Part shown: positions 62,068 to 64,000 of the stretch, piece after piece
How the letters are laid out: each line of letters begins with the position of its first letter
Position numbering within the stretch: position 1 is the first letter of the stretch
Source: Chryseobacterium sp. MFBS3-17
GTDB lineage: Bacteria > Bacteroidota > Bacteroidia > Flavobacteriales > Weeksellaceae
Length of the DNA: 64,000 bases
Reading direction: 5' to 3'
Assembly: GCF_020687745.1 (NCBI RefSeq)
Contig: NZ_JAJEWK010000002.1
Coordinates: 124,001-188,000 of the forward strand
Notes under the pieces: model-generated
What the model was told of the DNA's origin: nothing
Seen by the model: the letters and a program-made list of their open reading frames with translations, nothing else
The model's database searches: none
Made by a program: the position numbers and the translations under genes

Positions 62068-63218
62068 TGGAATATTGTATAATTTTTGCATCATTTTTAT
62101 TTTTGTTAAAATTTATGATTGTGAAAAAACCTTCTTATCAGAAAATTCAGGAAGAAACAACGCTCTTTAATGAGCTGAGGAAAAGGGTGAATTCCCGTGT
62201 AGAAGCTATTAATGACAACAGAGATTGGTCTGTACGGATCAAAGCCATTCTATTACCGCTGCTGTATTTCGGCTTCTACGCACTGGCAGTGTATTACCGG
62301 TCAAATGCCTATTTGTACGTGGCCGGTTTCGTACTGATGGGTATTACACTGGTGCTGATTTATTTGAATCTCATTCATGAAGCCGCTCATAATAATATTT
62401 TTAAAAATAAAAAATGGAATGAAGCAGTACTGAGCATCTTTGATTTTGTGGGAGCCAATTCCTATATCTGGAAAAAGAGGCATATTGTAAGCCATCATGC
62501 ATATCCAAATGTTGACGGGTGGGACACGGATATAGAACAGAGCGGGGTGCTGAAGATTTATCCCCACGTAGAGGCAAAGGGTATTCAGAAAATACAGCAT
62601 CGGATTTTCTTTCTCATTTATCCGTTGTATCTTTTTAACTGGATGTTCATCCGGGATTTCCGGGATTTTTTTGACCGGAACCGGATTATCCAGAAAACAC
62701 AGGGGCAGATTCCCGTCACCGAGAAGGTGAAGATGGTTCTCTTCAAAGCGTTTTACTTTTTTTACCAGATCGTGGTTCCGGTCTTATTCTTCGGAGTATC
62801 ATGGCAACTGGCGCTAGGGGCATGGTTTCTCCAGGTTGTAGTGGCCAGTGTTTTTGCGCTTTTTGTCCTTCTGCCGCTGCATCCGCTGCCGGAAAATGAT
62901 TTTCCGCTGCTGGACGAGGAAAACGGCCTTCCCTACAGTTGGATTCGGCACCAGTTTGAGGTAACCAATGATTTGTCTAATAATAATTGGTTCATCCGCC
63001 ATATTCTGGGTGCATTCAATTTTCATGTCGCCCATCATCTGTTTCCTAATTACAGTTATGTTTACTATGATGAAATCACTGATGAGGTAAAAAAATTTGC
63101 AGCAGAGCATCATTTTAACTACAAACAGTTTCCCATTACGGTCGCACTGGGTAAGCATTATCAACTTTTGAAAACCAATGCCACTTCCATTCATGAAGTG
63201 ATGGAAGAAACAATGTAA
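62067..63218 (+). CDS. Fatty-acid desaturase family protein
   Basis: A 383-residue membrane protein with the three histidine boxes of membrane desaturases: HEAAH at residues 104-108, HIVSHH at 139-144 and HVAHH near 322-326, holding a di-iron centre. At least four membrane helices lie between. It probably introduces a double bond in a fatty acid, as part of membrane-fluidity control. The start may be the ATG at 62067 (overlapping the previous stop) or the ATG at 62115 (MIVKKPSYQKIQEE), which looks more like homologous starts. It lies within the methionine synthase unit, an unexpected place. Confidence 0.88.
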   Translation: MEYCIIFASFLFLLKFMIVKKPSYQKIQEETTLFNELRKRVNSRVEAINDNRDWSVRIKAILLPLLYFGFYALAVYYRSNAYLYVAGFVLMGITLVLIYLNLIHEAAHNNIFKNKKWNEAVLSIFDFVGANSYIWKKRHIVSHHAYPNVDGWDTDIEQSGVLKIYPHVEAKGIQKIQHRIFFLIYPLYLFNWMFIRDFRDFFDRNRIIQKTQGQIPVTEKVKMVLFKAFYFFYQIVVPVLFFGVSWQLALGAWFLQVVVASVFALFVLLPLHPLPENDFPLLDEENGLPYSWIRHQFEVTNDLSNNNWFIRHILGAFNFHVAHHLFPNYSYVYYDEITDEVKKFAAEHHFNYKQFPITVALGKHYQLLKTNATSIHEVMEETM

Positions 63219-63248
63219 ATCTATTGAATATCAAGTATTTAATTTAAT

Positions 63249-63263
63249 CCGGCAGTTTGCCGG
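63249..63263 (+). other. Short hairpin before metH part 2
   Basis: CCGGCA and TGCCGG pair around GTT in the 63-nt gap after the desaturase gene. No T-run. Confidence 0.4.
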
Positions 63264-63281
63264 GCAGGGAATCTTATTCTT

Positions 63282-64000
63282 ATGAAATATCTAAAACTTT
63301 CCGGTCTGGAGCCATTGGTCATCACTCCGGAATCTAATTTTATCAACGTGGGCGAAAGAACCAATGTTGCCGGATCCAGAAAATTTCTTCGGCTCATTAA
63401 AGAAGAAAGCTTTACAGAGGCACTGGAGATTGCCCGGCACCAGGTGGAAGGTGGTGCCCAGATTCTGGATGTGAATTTTGATGATGGCCTGCTGGACGGG
63501 AAATCCTGTATGGTGAAATTCCTGAATCTGATTGCTGCAGAACCCGACATTGCCAGAATTCCGGTCATGATTGACTCGTCCAAATGGGAAATCCTGGAAG
63601 CAGGATTGCAGGTGGTACAGGGAAAGTGTGTGGTGAATTCCATCAGCCTGAAAGAAGGTGAAGAGGAGTTTATCCGCCAGGCCAAATTAATCCGGCGCTA
63701 CGGAGCTGCTGTAGTGGTCATGGCATTTGATGAACACGGGCAGGCAGATAATGTGGAAAGAAGAATTGAGATTTCCCGCAGGTCTTATGATCTATTGGTT
63801 CATCATGTGAATTTTCCGGCACAGGATATTATTTTTGATCTGAATATTTTCCCCGTGGCTACAGGAATGGAAGAGCACCGCCGAAATGCGGTAGATTTTA
63901 TAGAAGCCACCCGCTGGGTCAGGGAAAATCTGCCCGGTGTATCTGTTTCGGGTGGTGTTTCCAATGTTTCTTTTTCCTTCCGTGGGAATGATCTGGTACG
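63282..64000 (+). CDS. metH: Methionine synthase, folate- and cobalamin-binding part (split MetH part 2; runs off window)
   Basis: About 239 codons are visible before the window ends; full-length relatives reach about 880-900 residues. The N-terminal part is the pterin-binding domain: [20 protein letters not shown] near residues 20-39, [19 protein letters not shown] near 56-74, [22 protein letters not shown] near 93-114 and [13 protein letters not shown] near 117-129, all close to MetH. Cobalamin and activation domains must lie beyond the edge. Together with the gene at 61048 it makes the complete cobalamin-dependent enzyme. Confidence 0.95.
   Translation, partial: MKYLKLSGLEPLVITPESNFINVGERTNVAGSRKFLRLIKEESFTEALEIARHQVEGGAQILDVNFDDGLLDGKSCMVKFLNLIAAEPDIARIPVMIDSSKWEILEAGLQVVQGKCVVNSISLKEGEEEFIRQAKLIRRYGAAVVVMAFDEHGQADNVERRIEISRRSYDLLVHHVNFPAQDIIFDLNIFPVATGMEEHRRNAVDFIEATRWVRENLPGVSVSGGVSNVSFSFRGNDLV

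Overview
The window looks like a chromosomal segment of a flavobacterium (Bacteroidota), most like the Chryseobacterium/Weeksellaceae group. Supporting signs are promoters of the Bacteroidota type (TTG, 19-21 nt, TAnnTTTG) before rpsL, rplC and ompA, a GLPGLI-family secreted protein, an OmpA with thrombospondin type-3 repeats, two TonB-dependent outer-membrane receptors, a methionine synthase split into two genes, and RHS C-terminal fragments typical of this group. The genus is inferred from protein flavour, not from any search.

Layout. 1-5400 (minus strand): SpoU/TrmH methyltransferase (cut by the window edge) coupled to rmuC, a DUF5995 protein, a YciI-like lipoprotein, nicotinate phosphoribosyltransferase and Dps. 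5593-9062: the str operon rpsL-rpsG-fusA-rpsJ, ended by a terminator. 9164-13166: an accessory block (small secreted Cys protein, GLPGLI protein, small membrane protein, TonB-dependent siderophore receptor) that separates rpsJ from rplC, followed by about 0.7 kb with no recognisable gene. 13879-28088: the S10-spc-alpha gene run from rplC to rplQ, with its own promoter, including secY, infA, rpmJ and rpoA. 28108-31370: MliC-like lipoprotein, enolase, citrate synthase. 31459-35518: three C-terminal RHS fragments with two candidate immunity genes, the most changeable part of the window. 35582-39315: DUF2200 and DUF1801 proteins, an arginine-deiminase-fold hydrolase, cutC and ctlX. 39346-44526 (minus strand): a beta-barrel TonB receptor, then recJ-nadD-DUF3817 as an overlapping operon. 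44665-49594: ABC-F ATPase, smpB, OmpA, YebC and a small acetyltransferase. 49637-56677: RDD protein and, divergently, a SpoIIM / membrane protein / DUF4129 / DUF4350 / MoxR / DUF58 cluster. 56686-57460: a frameshifted XRE regulator and a truncated secreted protein. 57479-60554: OsmC-like protein and a large GH63-like glycosidase. 60681-64000: a SAM-I riboswitch followed by the two halves of methionine synthase with a fatty-acid desaturase between them.

How the genes fit together. Housekeeping translation genes dominate the first half. Points of change are the 5-kb gap between rpsJ and rplC, the RHS array, and the small decayed patch near 57 kb. The strongest candidates for unusual biology are the orphan RHS tip-plus-immunity cassettes with a mosaic third copy, a hairpin with a 17-nt direct repeat and a 9-codon upstream reading frame just before rpmJ, and a repeated 3'-end element found behind three transcription units between 9 and 13 kb. 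No tRNA, rRNA, CRISPR array or intact insertion sequence was recognised.
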